DNA of 64,000 bases, from NCBI GenBank assembly GCA_017590115.1, contig JAGGNK010007448.1, positions 7,480,815-7,544,814 on the forward strand. Direction: 5' to 3'. The position numbers and the translations under genes are program-made. Numbering within the stretch: position 1 is the first letter of the stretch; every line of letters begins with the position of its first letter. Shown piece after piece: positions 61,551 to 64,000 of the stretch. This DNA is from Montifringilla adamsi. Its lineage: Eukaryota > Chordata > Aves > Passeriformes > Passeridae. The notes under the pieces were generated by a model. The model saw nothing but the letters and a program-made list of their open reading frames with translations, was not told where the DNA came from and made no database searches.

Positions 61551-63115
61551 TCTGAATGGAGAACATTCAGGAGGAGCAGAGGGGGGGCTGGAGGTGTGCA
61601 GGTGGAGGAGAGTCCATGTCCATCCCAGCTTGCTGCCTGTCCTTGCTGCCCTGGGACAGATGGGATCCAGGCCAGGTGGCCCCTAAAATTCCTTCCCAGC
61701 CACCTTGGGGGGTAAGAAAAACCTCAGGTCAGAGTACTGCACACCAGAAAAAGCTTTTTTAAGCAAAACCTGATCTTCCAGCCACAGAGTGATGCACTGG
61801 CTTAGCAGGGAGGCAGAATGCTCTTTCCCTCAGAACAGGAGCACAGCCATCCCCCTCCCTTGCCCTCTGCCTGCCAGAGGCAGGGCAGTCACCTCCTATT
61901 CAAGAGAAAAATTCATCTCAATCTTGGTTTTTAATGTTTTCAGTAAAACCAAAGCATCTCAGAGTTCACGCTCTTGCCCATGGCGCTCGTGGCACGAGGG
62001 CAAGGAATTGAAATCAGCTCTAAAGAGGCTGTGACCCAAGCAAGCCTAGTCAAGGGGGAAAAAGGGAAGAGCAGGGAGTGAGATTATTTCTTCAGGTGGG
62101 TGAAAGCTCCAGCAGAGAGCCCAGTGAGGGGCCCAGAGCACAGGATGGTGATGGGGAGCTGCTGATCCTTCATCAGCACAGGCTGTGTGCGTGTGAGGCA
62201 AACCCCCTGCAGCCCTCCCTGCTGCCCCCAAGGCTGGCTCTGAGCTGCCAGAGGGGTTTGAGCTCACGGCTCAGCCTCTGCCAGCATCCCCCTCTCTGCT
62301 GGCAGCTGAAAGGAGCCACCTCCAAGGTGACCTTTGGGAAGATGCCACAAGGGACCAGGGAGTCGCCAGTGAGGGCAGCTGTGGGGCCAGTGTCCCCAAT
62401 GGCCACCTCACACCACAGCCTGTGCCTGGAGCAGCCCAGAAAAATCGTGGCTGCCCCATCCCTGGAAGTGTCCAAGGCCAGATTGGATGGGGATTGCAGC
62501 AGCTGGGACAGTGGAAGGTGTCCCTGCCCATGGAACCCATGAGATGGGCTTTAAGGTCCCTTCCAAGCCAAGCTGTTCCATGGTTCCATGACACAAAAAC
62601 AGCCCTGCAGAGAGGAACCCACAGCATGAGCCTGGGCAGTGACCCTGCACTCCTGCCCCTTCCCACCCCAGCAGGGTCCCCAGGATGAGGTGACACCCAT
62701 GTGGGGACAGACACAGCAAGGGACCAGAGGGTTTGGAGGCTCCAGATGTATGAACAGCAGAGCTAGTTAAAAAAAAAATTCATTCCCAGACAGAGCGAAA
62801 CTACATTTGAGGGGAAAGAGTTTCCAGCAAAGTCAAAAATTGAAACCACTTCACACGCAGTGAGACCAAACACTGTTTGCAGGCCAATTAACCGACGGAA
62901 AAGAATTATTGCTGCAGTGGCCCCGCTTCACTCGGCAAACAGAGCAGCAGAGTCTTGGCACTTTTTGGAATCTTTTCCTCCTGTCCCCTCTAATTTGACC
63001 CACGCTGACTCGGCGGGTTCCAGGGGGTTGCCCGGCTCTTGCAGCTGAGCCCGGGGGCAGGTGGGGCCGGGAGCTCAGCCCGCAGCTCCTCTGCCCTCTC
63101 GGCAGCCAGCAGCCC
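61551..63115. other. Gap between convergent DBH and SARDH
   Basis: It must contain the SARDH 3' UTR on the minus strand, whose end is not clear; a minus-strand ATTAAA lies at 61930-61935. A CR1 tail lies within. No other gene is seen. Confidence 0.5.
62405..62595 (+). mobile_element. CR1-type LINE 3' fragment, sense
   Basis: It reads ccccatccctggaagtgtcc, then acagtggaaggtgtccctgc, then ggctttaaggtcccttccaa and ends ttccatggttccatgac, the degenerate CR1 terminal repeat. Confidence 0.8.
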
Positions 63116-63241
63116 TCAGTAAAAGCCCTTCACTCGTTTGTTGTCGGGGTCGAATGGGGATTTGGTGTGAGCTCGGGCCGGGAAGGTCACTCCCATCCGC
63201 TCCAGCTCGTAGGTGCCACTCTTCACAAAATCCAGAGAAAC
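63116..63241 (-). CDS. SARDH: Sarcosine dehydrogenase, last coding exon
   Basis: On the minus strand the acceptor ctctgccttgcag precedes 41 codons and TGA (63118-63116). The peptide starts [20 protein letters not shown] and ends [14 protein letters not shown]. This is the C-terminal end of the GCV_T (glycine-cleavage T-protein-like) part of SARDH, the mitochondrial FAD and folate enzyme that demethylates sarcosine to glycine. In human 9q34 SARDH lies next to DBH in the same tail-to-tail arrangement. Only this exon is in the window; the rest lies to the right. Confidence 0.93.
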   Translation of the reverse strand, partial: VSLDFVKSGTYELERMGVTFPARAHTKSPFDPDNKRVKGFY

Positions 63242-64000
63242 CTGCAAGGCAGAGCAGGAAAAACCCCTATAGGGTCCCAGCATCCCAGCCCCACCCCTGG
63301 GAAAGCTCCCAGCCACCCCACACATCTGCTCTCTGCAGAAAAGCCAGCTCTGCCATCCCGAGAGGATGTGTGGAAAGGAGGAAGAGAACTGTTAAAAGTA
63401 CCTTGTTTAAAAAAAACCAAAAACAAAACGAGTGTTTGAAAATTTTTTCCCTTTTTTTTCCCTGTGGAGGTATATGATGGAAAGAAAAAAGGGGAAAGGA
63501 AAGGGGAAAAGAAAGAAGAGGGGAAAGGGAAAAAAGGAGAGAGAGAGGGAAAAGGAGAGGGAAAAAGGAGAGAGAAAAGGAGAGGACGAAGGAGAAGGAG
63601 AAGGAGGAGAAAGAAGGAGAAGGAGAAGGAGGAACATTCATCACTGGGAGAAAAGGGCATTCCTGGGACAACTGGCCCACAAAGCCACTTGCCTTGGGAC
63701 TCTTGCAGGGATGCAGGATGAAAAGCCAAGGCAAGCAAGAGCAGGAATCACAGCACACACAGAGCTCTTGGATGGCACAGGAAAGGTCCCTGGAGATGTC
63801 ACCCCAACCTCTGTCCCCACAGTACGCTGCTTAATGAGGGCACATGGCTGATTACCCAGGAGTCTCCCAGGGTTAATTAAAACCTTGCCCTGCTCCTATT
63901 GGTCATTGCTCCCTACAACATAAGTGAAATTGCTGCTGCAATTAAATATTTGGTTGCAATTAACACCCGAGGCAGCACTTGAGCCGTGCATGGGCCTCAC
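63242..64000 (-). other. SARDH: SARDH last intron (partial)
   Basis: It contains the purine tract at 63466-63635. No further SARDH exon is recognised before the window end. Confidence 0.7.
63466..63635 (+). repeat. Polypurine (A/G) tract in SARDH intron
   Basis: Roughly 155 bp of nearly pure A/G (ggaaaagg, ggagaaggag blocks) follow a T-run at about 63440-63460. Confidence 0.9.

Overview
The window is vertebrate nuclear DNA, almost certainly from a bird and probably a songbird. The coding exons are short with GT-AG borders, CR1-type LINE tails occur on both strands, and LTR fragments in the first 5 kb resemble passerine endogenous retroviral LTRs. Gene order and orientation match the conserved block of human 9q34.2: ADAMTSL2 (+), FAM163B (-), DBH (+), SARDH (-). 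The species cannot be named from the sequence.

Region by region. 1-12.5 kb holds the 3' part of ADAMTSL2: thrombospondin type 1 exons, a terminal PLAC exon and the poly(A) signal. Its first 7.1 kb is a tandem segmental duplication that carries one whole coding exon twice (191-404 and 4276-4489), with LTR material at the junction. 13-37.9 kb is FAM163B on the minus strand: a long 3' UTR, two coding exons (14889-15464 and 15547-15639), a roughly 22 kb 5' intron full of minisatellites and local duplications, and a CpG island near 37.4-38.0 kb that is the likely promoter. 38-47.1 kb is the intergenic region between the divergent FAM163B and DBH genes. 47.3-61.5 kb is the complete DBH gene, twelve coding exons for a 619-residue protein that keeps all six copper ligands, preceded by a homeodomain/CRE-like motif cluster. 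63.1-63.2 kb is the last exon of SARDH on the minus strand; the window ends inside its next intron.

The genes form no operon or single pathway. ADAMTSL2 is a secreted matrix glycoprotein, FAM163B a small membrane protein of neural tissue, DBH makes noradrenaline from dopamine in vesicles, and SARDH is a mitochondrial flavoenzyme. They are linked by conserved synteny only.

The observations most worth a second look are the ADAMTSL2 exon duplication, whose two copies cannot both be spliced in without a frameshift; an in-frame nine-fold octapeptide array in FAM163B with many silent differences between units; a 1.14 kb near-identical tandem duplication in the FAM163B intron; and the DBH proximal motif cluster. 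No novel multi-gene system was found.
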